Shown in pieces: positions 15,996-24,027 of a DNA stretch of 30,959 nucleotides. The notes under the pieces were generated by a model, which searched no databases, was not told the DNA's origin, and saw only the letters and a program-made list of their open reading frames with translations. The translations under genes and the position numbers were made by a program. Numbering within the stretch: position 1 is the first letter of the stretch; every line of letters starts with the position of its first letter. The stretch lies in NCBI GenBank assembly GCA_900314375.1, contig OMVC01000003.1:1-30959 (forward strand), read 5' to 3'. The DNA comes from an uncultured bacterium. GTDB lineage: Bacteria; Cyanobacteriota; Vampirovibrionia; Gastranaerophilales; Gastranaerophilaceae.

Positions 15996-16466
15996 CTACT
16001 TATGATAAGTTTCCCCCTTTATAATTTTGAAAGCCCTATATATTTGCTCAACAAGTACAAGACGCGCAAATTCGTGTAAGAAAGTCATCTTTGACATACT
16101 CATTTTTAAATTTGCGCGTTCCGAAACGTTTTTACCGATTCCGCAGGAAGAACCTATGACAAATATTACTTCTTGAGTTCCCATATTTGTTAAATTCTCT
16201 ATATGTTTGGCAAATTCTTCACTTGAAAATTCTTTCCCTTTAATTTCAAGCGTGATAAGGTAATCTGTCGGCTTTATGTGTGATAATATTTTTTCACCCT
16301 CTTGAAGCAAAATTTTATCGGTCAAATTTTCATCTTTTATTTCTATCGGGCTGATTTCCGTTACAGACACTTGCGCATAAGGAGTCAAACGCTTTAAAAA
16401 TTCATCTATACCCGATTTTAAAAACTTTTCTTTGATTTTACCAAGTGCAATAATCTTAATTTTCAA
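15996..16466 (-). CDS. rlmH: 23S rRNA pseudouridine-1915 N3-methyltransferase
   Basis: 156 residues from a TTG start, matching the family's usual 155-160 and its K-I-K-I-I-A-L-G-K N terminus. A GTG at 16481 would add five residues and is less likely. RlmH is a SPOUT methyltransferase acting on helix 69 of 23S rRNA in the assembled ribosome. The SAM knot shows F-V-I-G-S-S-C-G-I-G in place of the commoner F-V-I-G-G, then M-S-M-S-K-M-T-F-L-H-E-F-A-R and the end E-Q-I-Y-R-A-F-K-I-I-K-G-E-T-Y-H-K-like tail. It starts 11 bp inside mscS without a ribosome site, so translation is probably coupled. Confidence 0.93.
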   Translation of the reverse strand: MKIKIIALGKIKEKFLKSGIDEFLKRLTPYAQVSVTEISPIEIKDENLTDKILLQEGEKILSHIKPTDYLITLEIKGKEFSSEEFAKHIENLTNMGTQEVIFVIGSSCGIGKNVSERANLKMSMSKMTFLHEFARLVLVEQIYRAFKIIKGETYHK

Positions 16467-17286
16467 CTTTTGAGTTATCACTTTCTATATATATTGAACG
16501 GGATGGGAAAGCAAAATCAATATTTGCAGCTCTGAATTTTGATATCGCTTCATCTAAAAATTCTCCGCGAACCCTTAAAAACTTGAAATAAGAACCGGTA
16601 TTTATATACCCCATAAACCTTATATTTATTGAGCTTTCGCCTAAATCGTGTATTGCAATTGTGAAATTCTTCAAAATTTCTTTGTGATTTGTTGCAATTT
16701 CTTTTAAAATTTCTTGCGCTTTATGAATAGAATCAGTGCTTGTAGAATATGTTACCCCAAAAGTTACTTTCAACAGTCTTTTGTACGCTTTAGATACGTT
16801 TATAACAATGGCGTTTGCAGCCATATTATTAGGAACTGTCGTTAAAAAATTATCCAAATCTCTGATTTTGGTGGAACGTATTGAAACATCTTCGACATAC
16901 CCTTCAACTCCGTCAATTTTTACATAATCGCCAATTCTATATACATGATCGGATAAAATTGAAATACTTCCAAACACATTTGCTAAAGTATCTTTTGCAG
17001 CCATACCTACAGCCAAACCACCAATTCCGAAACCTGCAATGATTGAAGAAATAGAATAGCCTTGTGTCTGTAATACTCCCGTTATTGCGATAAAAACAAG
17101 TAAAACTTTTATTATCTTCATTATAATCGGGACAAATCTTAATAAGGGTGAATTTGTTTCCTGTCTTTTAATTTTTTCTATGATTTTTTTATCAACAATG
17201 TTTATAAGTTTGAATATTACAAACAAAAATACAACATTAATAATTATGGCTATTAGGCCTGTTTGAATTTTTGGATCTAAATTCAT
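16456..17286 (-). CDS. mscS: small-conductance mechanosensitive channel, MscS family
   Basis: 276 residues, close to E. coli MscS. Three membrane segments are visible at about 8-30, 50-72 and 78-105. The third is the pore helix, with the Gly/Ala pattern G-F-G-I-G-G-L-A-V-G-M-A-A-K-D, followed by the beta domain (V-Y-R-I-G-D-Y-V-K-I-D-G-V-E-G-Y-V) and an alpha/beta vestibule. Opens under membrane tension to release solutes in osmotic downshock. AAAGGAAAT precedes the ATG, and a promoter lies in the region shared with rpsT. Forms an operon with rlmH. Confidence 0.94.
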   Translation of the reverse strand: MNLDPKIQTGLIAIIINVVFLFVIFKLINIVDKKIIEKIKRQETNSPLLRFVPIIMKIIKVLLVFIAITGVLQTQGYSISSIIAGFGIGGLAVGMAAKDTLANVFGSISILSDHVYRIGDYVKIDGVEGYVEDVSIRSTKIRDLDNFLTTVPNNMAANAIVINVSKAYKRLLKVTFGVTYSTSTDSIHKAQEILKEIATNHKEILKNFTIAIHDLGESSINIRFMGYINTGSYFKFLRVRGEFLDEAISKFRAANIDFAFPSRSIYIESDNSKVEN

Positions 17287-17306
17287 AAGATTTCCTTTCT
17301 TTTGTT

Positions 17307-17357
17307 ATTATATTACAGAAAATATTACTTGCAAAAAACTTTTTTTTTGGTTTTAAT
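17307..17357. promoter_or_regulatory. divergent promoters of mscS and rpsT
   Basis: The palindrome TTGCAA at 17329-17334 can be a -35 for both directions. Plus strand: TTGCAA, 17 bp, TTTAAT (17352-17357), towards rpsT. Minus strand: TTTGCA or TTGCAA, 16-17 bp, TATAAT (17307-17312), towards mscS. Confidence 0.6.
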
Positions 17358-17362
17358 ATAAA

Positions 17363-17407
17363 TACTCACATCCTCAATTTGAGTACGTGCAAAGTCATTA
17401 ATTGCAC
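17363..17407 (+). promoter_or_regulatory. hairpins in the rpsT 5' leader
   Basis: TACTC/GAGTA (17363-17367 with 17381-17385) and GTGCAA/TTGCAC (17387-17392 with 17402-17407) lie in the leader of about 70 bases before the rpsT ribosome site. Ribosomal-protein leaders are often autoregulated; a role here is inference. Confidence 0.35.
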
Positions 17408-17433
17408 ACAAGACAAAGGAAAGGTAAAACAAA

Positions 17434-17706
17434 ATGGCAAATATTAAATCTGCTAAAAAAAGAGTATTAGTTGCAGAAGCAAACAGACAAAGAAATGTAG
17501 CATTCAAATCATCTATCAAAACTGCAATGAAGAAAGCATTAAGCTTGGCTTCAAGCGAAGATAAAGATGCATTAAATTCTGCATTATCTAAAGTTTATCA
17601 ATTATGTGATAAAGCTGTTGTTAAAGGTATTTTACACAAAAATACCGCTGCAAGAAAAAAATCAAGACTTACTCTTGCTATCAAAAAATTGGCAGAAAAC
17701 AAATAG
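17434..17706 (+). CDS. rpsT: 30S ribosomal protein S20
   Basis: 90 residues, basic and helical throughout, as expected for S20. The start M-A-N-I-K-S-A-K-K-R, the central F-K-S-S-I-K-T-A-M-K-K, and the end V-K-G-I-L-H-K-N-T-A-A-R-K-K-S-R-L are the family's core. Binds 16S rRNA at the bottom of the 30S body. AAAGG lies nine bases before the ATG. Monocistronic, with its own promoter and a strong terminator. Confidence 0.97.
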   Translation: MANIKSAKKRVLVAEANRQRNVAFKSSIKTAMKKALSLASSEDKDALNSALSKVYQLCDKAVVKGILHKNTAARKKSRLTLAIKKLAENK

Positions 17707-17724
17707 TCGAAAGTTTTATTCGAG

Positions 17725-17763
17725 TAAAAAAATGACTGAAATAATTTTCAGTCATTTTTTTTA
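17725..17763. terminator. bidirectional terminator of rpsT and the 115-residue gene
   Basis: Perfect 10-bp stem ATGACTGAAA (17732-17741) with TTTCAGTCAT (17746-17755), a four-base loop, seven A before and eight T after. It lies between convergent genes and should act in both directions. Confidence 0.92.
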
Positions 17764-17775
17764 TTCTTTTTTCAT

Positions 17776-18123
17776 TTAAAATGGTTTTGTTTGATTTAAT
17801 TTTGCTCTTAAATCTCTAAATCTTGCAATATCTTCCTGCGTCTTGCCGGAATCTCTGAATACTGCTTGTGTTGTAGGATGAACCATTAAAACATAATCCA
17901 TATGTATTTCAAGGAAATTATACCTTCTTGGAGATTGATTGCCCGTACGAGGGTATATTTCCGCATTTGTAACCGCTAAAAATCTGCGTTCTCTGTCATT
18001 TAACAGGTCAGTCAATTCACGATTTGTATTAGTATATTTTGAAACGTGAACAACCCCTTTTATATCGTGATCAGAAGTTAATATTGTAACTTCTATAGGA
18101 ACTGTATCATTATTTTTTGCCAT
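17776..18123 (-). CDS. small protein of 115 residues, DUF6812-like
   Basis: The first 85 residues look like a small all-beta domain: V-P-I-E-V-T-I-L-T-S-D-H-D-I-K-G-V-V-H-V, then R-E-L-T-D-L-L-N, then R-R-F-L-A-V-T-N-A-E-I-Y. This pattern (beta strand with I-x-G, an R-x-T/S-D-x-L-N turn, and a strand ending in an A-E/D-V) resembles the DUF6812 domain, but I make that match from memory and it needs a profile search. The C-terminal 30 residues are helical and basic. No signal peptide. GGGAAGAG precedes the ATG. Monocistronic, function unknown. Confidence 0.75.
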   Translation of the reverse strand: MAKNNDTVPIEVTILTSDHDIKGVVHVSKYTNTNRELTDLLNDRERRFLAVTNAEIYPRTGNQSPRRYNFLEIHMDYVLMVHPTTQAVFRDSGKTQEDIARFRDLRAKLNQTKPF

Positions 18124-18253
18124 TTTCTCTTCCCTTTGTAATGTGCCTTCGCACTATACATCTAGTATATTATATTTTAAAATAATTGTCAAAATGTAAT
18201 TTATCTATATAAAATACGCAAATTTTATTTTTATGGTTTTTATATAAACAATT

Positions 18254-19417
18254 ATGCCACACGAGTATTATCTGATAACCAAAAATTTAAACAGAAAATT
18301 TGTCAAATATAAAGGAACTGCTCAAAGATTATCTTCACAAAAACCGTATTCGTATGATGAAGTAATTATAGGTAAATACGGGAAGTTTGAAGATATAAGT
18401 ATCATAACGACTTTTCGCGACAGTAAAGGTAATATAATAGAACGTTGCTTTGATATTGTGGGCAAGCCCTTAAAAAACAGGTTATATACGGTAAGAGAAA
18501 ATACTATTGGCGAAGATAAAATTGTAAAATCAACTCATATAAAACAATATTCAATAAAAAGAAAATATTATGAAAGATGCAAAAACGAAATATCAGAAAT
18601 AAATAATAAAACTTTATTTTTTACCCCTGAAAAATTTGAAACACACCATATTAGTACAAATATCAATACAGGAGAAAAGGTTTTTTCTCATGTGATTCAA
18701 TCAAATTTAACGAAACCGACAAAAGAGATACATACATTTGTTGAGTATCCTCATATTATTGGCGGTAAAATTCAAAAAGCAAAGAAAAAAATGCTGGAGT
18801 TTATGGTAAATACTATAAATTATAAAATCGCTCCAAATTCAGTAAAAGCTCAAGGTGTGTGTGTTCCAAAGCATGATGAATACCTCGCATACAGAGCTTT
18901 GGATATTGAAGATGCAAAAGTACCATTGTCACTAAAATATATTAAAGAACGAAAATTAAATAATATGGATATTATAATAAATCCATATTATCATCCGATT
19001 GATGAGACTGACAGACGTGCCAAATCGATTTTTGACTCAACAGATGGCTCAATAAACTATAGGTACAATTACAAGTATAAATCAAAACAAGAACTTGCAG
19101 AATCCGCAAGACACGAAGTTGAACATGCCTGGCAATTCTTTTTACATGCAAGAAATACCGGAGGCGATTCTATTTGGCAGCTGAACAGATTTTTCCAATT
19201 TGGTCCGATAAAATCTAAAAAAATGCAAGCAGAAGCGGCGAGTTACACAAATTCAATAAATAATTATGTATCATTAGGAGAAAATCCCGTAGAATACAAA
19301 AAAAATTATATAGAAATAAATGCCCGGAAAGCCGGCAAAAAAGAAGCTTTAAAATATGAAAGACATAATAAAGAAATAAGCCGCGCGTTCCCATTTATTC
19401 CGAAGGAACTTTTATAA
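18254..19417 (+). CDS. unrecognised protein with HExxH zinc-protease motif
   Basis: 387 residues, basic, no signal peptide or membrane segment. The zinc motif is H287-E-V-E-H291 in the run S-A-R-H-E-V-E-H-A-W-Q-F-F, a helix typical of metallopeptidases. A third ligand could be E327 in M-Q-A-E-A-A-S-Y or E354 in Y-I-E-I-N-A-R-K-A-G. The N-terminal 200 residues have repeating beta hairpins (R-D-S-K-G-N-I-I-E-R; N-T-G-E-K-V-F) and no known domain. No ribosome site is present; TATATA/TATAAA at 18241-18248 ends five to seven bases before the ATG. It converges on plsY with a four-base gap. I do not recognise the family. Confidence 0.7.
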   Translation: MPHEYYLITKNLNRKFVKYKGTAQRLSSQKPYSYDEVIIGKYGKFEDISIITTFRDSKGNIIERCFDIVGKPLKNRLYTVRENTIGEDKIVKSTHIKQYSIKRKYYERCKNEISEINNKTLFFTPEKFETHHISTNINTGEKVFSHVIQSNLTKPTKEIHTFVEYPHIIGGKIQKAKKKMLEFMVNTINYKIAPNSVKAQGVCVPKHDEYLAYRALDIEDAKVPLSLKYIKERKLNNMDIIINPYYHPIDETDRRAKSIFDSTDGSINYRYNYKYKSKQELAESARHEVEHAWQFFLHARNTGGDSIWQLNRFFQFGPIKSKKMQAEAASYTNSINNYVSLGENPVEYKKNYIEINARKAGKKEALKYERHNKEISRAFPFIPKELL

Positions 19418-19421
19418 AAAA

Positions 19422-20033
19422 TTATCTTACTTTATTTTCAGTGCCACTGATTAAACGTTTTATATTTTCTCTGTGGAGCCAAATTACAAACAATGCTGCA
19501 ATCCCTGAATAAATCACATAAGCAATCGGAGCATTTAAAAGCCACATAATAGCAGGAGCAAGCGCCAACGCAATTATTGAGCCCAGAGATACATATTTCG
19601 AAACCCAAGTTATACAAGCCCAAATTACGGCTATTGTCAAGCCTGCCTGCCAATTTAACGCTAATAAAGTTCCGACACCTGATGCAACAGATTTCCCGCC
19701 TGTAAATTTAAGAAAAATTGATCTACTGTGTCCCAAAATAACAAAAATAGCAGCAATAACGGGCATCAATCCGATATCTTTATAAAGTGTTCCAAATAAA
19801 ATGGTTAAAATAACAGGTAAAGCACCTTTAAATGCATCTAATAGCATTACTATAAAAAACCATTTTTTCCCCATAATTCGTTTTACATTAGTAGCACCTG
19901 TTGAGCCTGAACCTAATGTCCTGATATCTTGCCCCGTAAAAAGTTTTACTATAATATATCCTGTCGGTATTGAACCGATTAAATATGAACAAATTACAAC
20001 GATTGCTATTTGAATTATTGATGCCGTATCCAT
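19422..20033 (-). CDS. plsY: acyl-phosphate:glycerol-3-phosphate acyltransferase PlsY
   Basis: 203 residues, five or more membrane segments. Makes lysophosphatidic acid from acyl-phosphate and glycerol 3-phosphate. The three cytoplasmic motifs are present: G-S-I-P-T-G-Y and S-G-S-T-G-A-T-N-V near the N terminus, G-H-S-R-S-I-F-L-K-F-T-G-G-K-S-V-A-S-G in the middle (usually G-G-K-G-V-A), and L-H-R-E-N-I-K-R-L near the end. A purine-rich GGGGGGAGAGGA lies just before the ATG. Downstream of holB on the same strand with a 52-bp gap, so it could be read from the same transcript. Confidence 0.95.
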   Translation of the reverse strand: MDTASIIQIAIVVICSYLIGSIPTGYIIVKLFTGQDIRTLGSGSTGATNVKRIMGKKWFFIVMLLDAFKGALPVILTILFGTLYKDIGLMPVIAAIFVILGHSRSIFLKFTGGKSVASGVGTLLALNWQAGLTIAVIWACITWVSKYVSLGSIIALALAPAIMWLLNAPIAYVIYSGIAALFVIWLHRENIKRLISGTENKVR

Positions 20034-20085
20034 TCCTCTCCCCCCTAATTTTTTGTATTTATTATATCAAATTTTAATCGCTAAA

Positions 20086-20991
20086 TCAATGCAGCAAAAG
20101 TTTATAACTCAAATTTTCGCAAACCGTATTTAATTGCATTGATGGGGTTAAACTGACCTGCCGTTTTGCATCTTCCACATATTTTATATCCTGCATAAAT
20201 CTGTAATATAGAGCTTTATTGTCGTTGTTAGATTTCATTATATCAAATATATAATTTTGTATTTCGCAAAATATCTGTTTCGGGTCATTGTTTGAGGTCA
20301 ATTCAAGCAAATTATCTGCAAATTCCAACACCTGATTGCGCTCCATTGTCCAATATTCCGAAATAAAATCTTTCACCGTATCATATGAAAAATTACTAAC
20401 ATTATTAGCCGGTACAAAAAAGGATTGTGCTCTTGAAACAACGGTTGATATAACATCAGTTTTATCTTTTGTTAAGAAAATAAATGTTGTATTTGACGGC
20501 GGTTCTTCGAAAGTCTTTAGTAAGGCGTTTGAAGTCACTTCAGGAAAATTTAATTGATTTAACGGTAAAAGATTACCGTCTTCATCCCTGTCACAAAAGA
20601 TAAATACTCTGTGATAATCGCTTGATATGGCAAGTTCAGCTGTTATAGCCCGCGCTTGTGCTATTGAAATATTTTTTTTACCTGACGTTGAGTCATCTTC
20701 ATCATCCGAAGTCGAACTCGTTTCACCATCAAGCCTTGTTATAACTCTAACGGCAGGATGAGTTTGTTCTCTTATCCAACGACAATTTAAACAATCACAA
20801 TCTATTTCCCCTGAATTATTGCAATTTAAAAGACGCGCAATCTCAAGTGCTATTTGGTATTGAATATCAATATCAGCACCCCAAAATAATAAGCAATGAC
20901 TGATATTTTTATTTTCATTCCAAATACCCGAAGTAAAATACTTCATCAAATCAGGGGATTTTTCATAAACGGAATTATCGTAGCAGAGCAT
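20086..20991 (-). CDS. holB: DNA polymerase III delta' subunit
   Basis: 301 residues from the ATG with GGGAGG six bases upstream; an in-frame TTG two codons earlier is not needed. Clamp-loader delta' subunit. The degenerate P-loop region reads L-L-F-W-G-A-D-I-D-I, lacking the Walker lysine, as usual for delta'. Four cysteines (C-N-N..., C-D-C-x-x-C) form the zinc module, and S-N-A-L-L-K-T-F-E-E-P-P with T-F-I-F-L-T is the sensor-1 region. Odd: an acidic insert T-S-S-T-S-D-D-E-D-D-S-T-S near residues 91-103. The start lies 17 bp inside holA, so the two clamp-loader subunits are translationally linked. Confidence 0.93.
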   Translation of the reverse strand: MLCYDNSVYEKSPDLMKYFTSGIWNENKNISHCLLFWGADIDIQYQIALEIARLLNCNNSGEIDCDCLNCRWIREQTHPAVRVITRLDGETSSTSDDEDDSTSGKKNISIAQARAITAELAISSDYHRVFIFCDRDEDGNLLPLNQLNFPEVTSNALLKTFEEPPSNTTFIFLTKDKTDVISTVVSRAQSFFVPANNVSNFSYDTVKDFISEYWTMERNQVLEFADNLLELTSNNDPKQIFCEIQNYIFDIMKSNNDNKALYYRFMQDIKYVEDAKRQVSLTPSMQLNTVCENLSYKLLLH

Positions 20992-21952
20992 ATTCAACCT
21001 CCCTTTCCGTAGATAAATTCGAATTTCCCGATTTGATTTTATATTCGCTTTCGGTTAAATTTTCTTTTAATGTTACAAGCTCTTTTAGGGAAACATTTTT
21101 CAATTTTTGCATTTCCAATTTTACTCTGTATGGGTGCATATTAAGTTTTTGTGCAATTTCATCCGAAGAATGTTTGCCTGAATTTGCTTTAATAAAAATT
21201 TTATTATGCAAAGAAGTTTGCAAAGCTGACAACACCGCTAACGGGTATCTTGTAATAATGAGCTTTTGATATTGTTCAAGAGCTTTTGCCTTTTGCCCCG
21301 TTGTTAACAAATCAATAAATGCAAAAATATCTTCATTATTTACGCAAATTTCTTTAATATTTTCTTTTGTGACAGGATTATCAAGCGCAAAGACTTTCAA
21401 TTTATCAAGTTCCGAATCCAACATCCGTAAATTTGAACCAATTTGTAATAAGAACGCGGAAATTACATCCGCAGACATTTTTAGTTTCTTTTTTGAAGCC
21501 TGTTGTTTTATCCAAGTTTCCAGCTCTGCAGTCTTGTACGACGGAATTTGATTAAACTCTTGCGCATTAAATTTTGATAAAATTTTAAAAATTTTCTTCC
21601 TTTTATCGACAACTGATTTTTTCTTTGAATCAGACGCAGCATAAGCCCTAAAAACAATATCCAAATTTTCATTACAATTTTCTAACGCCGATTCCAATTC
21701 CTTTAATTGCTTATCATCAAATGAAGAATCTTCATTTTTTTGAGTTTTAAAATATTGAATACAATCAATGACAATAAGCATCTTGCCAAACATCATAGGT
21801 TGAGAAGATACTGTTGCAATTAAATCGGGAAATTTTGGATTTTTAATTTCTTTATAACTCATTTCAAGAAAATTTTTATCAAGTTTAGATTTCAACTTCT
21901 TGATTTCGTTTGAAATATTAAATTCTTCATCCCCATAGAAAAAATAAATCAT
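20975..21952 (-). CDS. holA: DNA polymerase III delta subunit
   Basis: 325 residues. Delta opens the sliding clamp. It begins I-Y-F-F-Y-G-D-E-E-F, the family's F-x-G-x-E-x-F start, then has P-M-M-F-G-K-M-L-I-V-I-D in the clamp-contact region, W-I-K-Q-Q-A-S-K-K in the lid, and E-L-D-K-L-K-V-F-A in domain III. Length matches typical HolA (about 330). AGGA lies nine bases before the ATG. Overlaps holB by 17 bp and follows deoC with a 35-bp gap. Confidence 0.94.
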   Translation of the reverse strand: MIYFFYGDEEFNISNEIKKLKSKLDKNFLEMSYKEIKNPKFPDLIATVSSQPMMFGKMLIVIDCIQYFKTQKNEDSSFDDKQLKELESALENCNENLDIVFRAYAASDSKKKSVVDKRKKIFKILSKFNAQEFNQIPSYKTAELETWIKQQASKKKLKMSADVISAFLLQIGSNLRMLDSELDKLKVFALDNPVTKENIKEICVNNEDIFAFIDLLTTGQKAKALEQYQKLIITRYPLAVLSALQTSLHNKIFIKANSGKHSSDEIAQKLNMHPYRVKLEMQKLKNVSLKELVTLKENLTESEYKIKSGNSNLSTEREVEYALLR

Positions 21953-21987
21953 AAATTTATCCTAGCGCAAAATAGTGTTGATGTAAA

Positions 21988-22641
21988 TTAAGCCTCTATA
22001 ATTTTTACACCGCTGCTTGTACCTAATCTGACAGCACCTGCTTTTATCATTTCAAGCGCAGTTTGCTTATCTCTTATTCCGCCGGAAGCTTTTACTCTTA
22101 ATCCTGCATCTTTTACGGTGTTATACATTAATTCCACATCTTCGGCTTTTGCACCGACTCCGCCTTTTACAAAACCTGTTGAAGTTTTTACAAAATCAGC
22201 ACCGCCTTCTATCGCGTACTCACAAGCCCTTTTAATCTCCTCTTTTGTCAGTAAATCCGTTTCAATAATAACTTTCAAATTATGACCGGCACAAGCTTTT
22301 TTTATTTCTTTTATTTCATTTACTACAAAATCTTTGTCATCATCTTTTAATTTAGTAACATTTATTACCATATCTATTTCGTCAGCCCCGTCTTTTACTG
22401 CTTCTTGAGTTTCAAAAACTTTAACGGAAGTTTTATTTGCGCCTAAAGGAAAACCTATAACCGTAACAATTTTTACATCGCTGTCTTTTAAATTTTCTTT
22501 TGCAAGTTTTACATAATTAGGATTTACGCAGACTCCTAAAAAATTATTATCCTTTGCTTCTTTAAATAATTTTAACAAATCCGCTTCCAAAGCATCTTGC
22601 TTTAATAAAGTATGCTCAATATATTTGTTTAATTTCTCCAT
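21988..22641 (-). CDS. deoC: deoxyribose-phosphate aldolase
   Basis: 217 residues. Splits 2-deoxyribose 5-phosphate into glyceraldehyde 3-phosphate and acetaldehyde. The start I-E-H-T-L-L-K, the G-F-P-L-G-A segment, A-D-E-I-D-M-V-I-N, the Schiff-base lysine K152 in D-F-V-K-T-S-T-G-F and K184 in V-K-A-S-G-G-I-R are all in place. AAGGAGG lies five bases before the ATG. Ten bases after metF, so in the same operon. With tdk and prs it belongs to the nucleotide salvage theme of the window. Confidence 0.97.
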   Translation of the reverse strand: MEKLNKYIEHTLLKQDALEADLLKLFKEAKDNNFLGVCVNPNYVKLAKENLKDSDVKIVTVIGFPLGANKTSVKVFETQEAVKDGADEIDMVINVTKLKDDDKDFVVNEIKEIKKACAGHNLKVIIETDLLTKEEIKRACEYAIEGGADFVKTSTGFVKGGVGAKAEDVELMYNTVKDAGLRVKASGGIRDKQTALEMIKAGAVRLGTSSGVKIIEA

Positions 22642-22651
22642 AATATCCTCC

Positions 22652-23512
22652 TTATAAAATATTTTCTAAAATTTCTGCAGTTTGATCTGAGTGATTGAGG
22701 GTATAAAAATGCAATCCGACAACGCCAAAATCAATCAAATCCTGACATTGACGAATAGCAAATTCCGTTCCGATTTTCAGGGTATCATTCGGGAATTTTT
22801 CTAATGCGTGCAATAACCTCTTAGACAGCGTAATTCGCGCTAATGATGTCATTTTATTTATTTGTTTTAAACTTCTGACAGGCATAATTCCTGGAATTAT
22901 GGGAATATTTATTCCTAAATTTCGTACCTGCTCAAAATATTTATAAAATTTGTCATTATCAAAAAATAATTGGGTAAATATAGCACTTGCACCTTTTTCA
23001 ACTTTTAATTTCAAATATTTTATGTCTTCTTTCAGATTTTTACTTTCAATATGACCTTCGGGGTACCCTGCAACACCGATAGAAAGCGTCGTTTTTTCTC
23101 TAATAAGTTCAACAAGCTCATCCGCATGTTTGTAATCAAGTTCATTCGGGTTTATATATTCGGGAATATCCCCGCGCAAAGCCAAAATATTTTCAATCCC
23201 TAAATTTTCAACGGATACAATATGCTTTTCAATTTCGTCTTTTAACATTGAAACACAAGTAAAATGGGGCATAAGATTCAAATCTAAATCCCGAATACTT
23301 TTCATATCTGATATCGAAAACCTGTTTAATCCGCCATTTGCGCCGTACGTCAAAGATACGAGAGCAGGGTTGTATCGTTTTAAAATTCGTAATTCCTCAA
23401 ATAAATTAGATATGTCACCGTTTTTAGGCGGAAAAACTTCAAAAGATATCTTTGGTGTAAAATCTTCCACTCCCCCGTAAGATTTTTTTTGATATATTTC
23501 AGATAATTCCAT
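22652..23512 (-). CDS. metF: methylenetetrahydrofolate reductase
   Basis: 286 residues. FAD enzyme reducing 5,10-methylene-THF to 5-methyl-THF for methionine synthesis. I-S-F-E-V-F-P-P-K at 23-31, V-S-L-T-Y-G-A-N-G-G, the L-A-L-R-G-D-I-P strand and the F-T-Q-L-F-F-D segment are the core signatures; the length is typical of bacterial MetF. No ribosome site precedes the ATG: TGA-TATAAT ends six bases before it, so the mRNA is probably leaderless. It heads metF-deoC-holA-holB on the minus strand. Confidence 0.96.
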   Translation of the reverse strand: MELSEIYQKKSYGGVEDFTPKISFEVFPPKNGDISNLFEELRILKRYNPALVSLTYGANGGLNRFSISDMKSIRDLDLNLMPHFTCVSMLKDEIEKHIVSVENLGIENILALRGDIPEYINPNELDYKHADELVELIREKTTLSIGVAGYPEGHIESKNLKEDIKYLKLKVEKGASAIFTQLFFDNDKFYKYFEQVRNLGINIPIIPGIMPVRSLKQINKMTSLARITLSKRLLHALEKFPNDTLKIGTEFAIRQCQDLIDFGVVGLHFYTLNHSDQTAEILENIL

Positions 23513-23518
23513 AATTGA

Positions 23519-23527
23519 ATTATATCA
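23519..23527 (-). promoter_or_regulatory. extended -10 of metF
   Basis: TGA-TATAAT on the minus strand; TATAAT is 23519-23524, six bases before the ATG. No good -35 is seen, which is normal with an extended -10. Confidence 0.7.
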
Positions 23528-23539
23528 CAATTTAGCTAT

Positions 23540-23575
23540 AAAAAATCCGCTTTTAAAATTCAAAGCGGATTTTTT
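23540..23575. terminator. terminator after the 124-residue gene
   Basis: Perfect 14-bp stem AAAAAATCCGCTTT (23540-23553) with AAAGCGGATTTTTT (23562-23575) and an eight-base loop. It ends the minus-strand gene at 23579 and insulates metF from it. Confidence 0.9.
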
Positions 23576-23578
23576 GTT

Positions 23579-23953
23579 TTATTCTTCTTCGTTTTCCGAT
23601 TCGTCTGTTTTAATCTTATCGACAACCATTTTAGCCATTTCTTTAGCGATTTCTTTCTGGGTATCAGGCGGACAATTTTGAAGCATGTTCATCGCGGTTC
23701 TCAACGTTGTATCAATATCGTACCAGCGACCGCGTCTGTTATCATCCAATCCTGAACCGACAGCGTTAATAATATCATCAACAGCTTCAAACTTTTCATC
23801 TTCAATATTGTGTTCGATAATAATTTTTATTAAATTTAATGCAACTCTGATTTGGGTTTGGTCATCAGATTCTTCAAGAGTGCGAACTGCTTCTGATAAA
23901 ACAGGGTCTTTGTCATACCAGCGTCTTTGTTGATTTGAATATTCTTCTTTCAT
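23579..23953 (-). CDS. small protein with an internal duplication (RWYD repeats)
   Basis: 124 residues, acidic. Two copies of a unit of about 42 residues are visible: R11-W-Y-D-K-D-P-V-L-S-E-A-V and R76-W-Y-D-I-D-T-T-L-R-T-A-M, each followed by a helix pair rich in I, A and K. No signal peptide, cysteines or known domain. Soluble and helical, likely a small adaptor or structural protein. It has a strong promoter (TTGACA, 18 bp, TAGAAT), an AAGGAG ribosome site and a strong terminator, so it is probably well expressed as a single gene. Function unknown. Confidence 0.8.
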   Translation of the reverse strand: MKEEYSNQQRRWYDKDPVLSEAVRTLEESDDQTQIRVALNLIKIIIEHNIEDEKFEAVDDIINAVGSGLDDNRRGRWYDIDTTLRTAMNMLQNCPPDTQKEIAKEMAKMVVDKIKTDESENEEE

Positions 23954-23986
23954 CTTTTCATCTCCTTATAATAAACCTTTTTCTTA

Positions 23987-24016
23987 ATTCTAATGTTAGA
24001 GCGTGTTATCTGTCAA
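23987..24016 (-). promoter_or_regulatory. promoter of the duplicated 124-residue gene
   Basis: TTGACA, a perfect -35 (24011-24016), 18 bp, TAGAAT (23987-23992) on the minus strand. Confidence 0.75.
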
Positions 24017-24027
24017 GTTTATAACAA

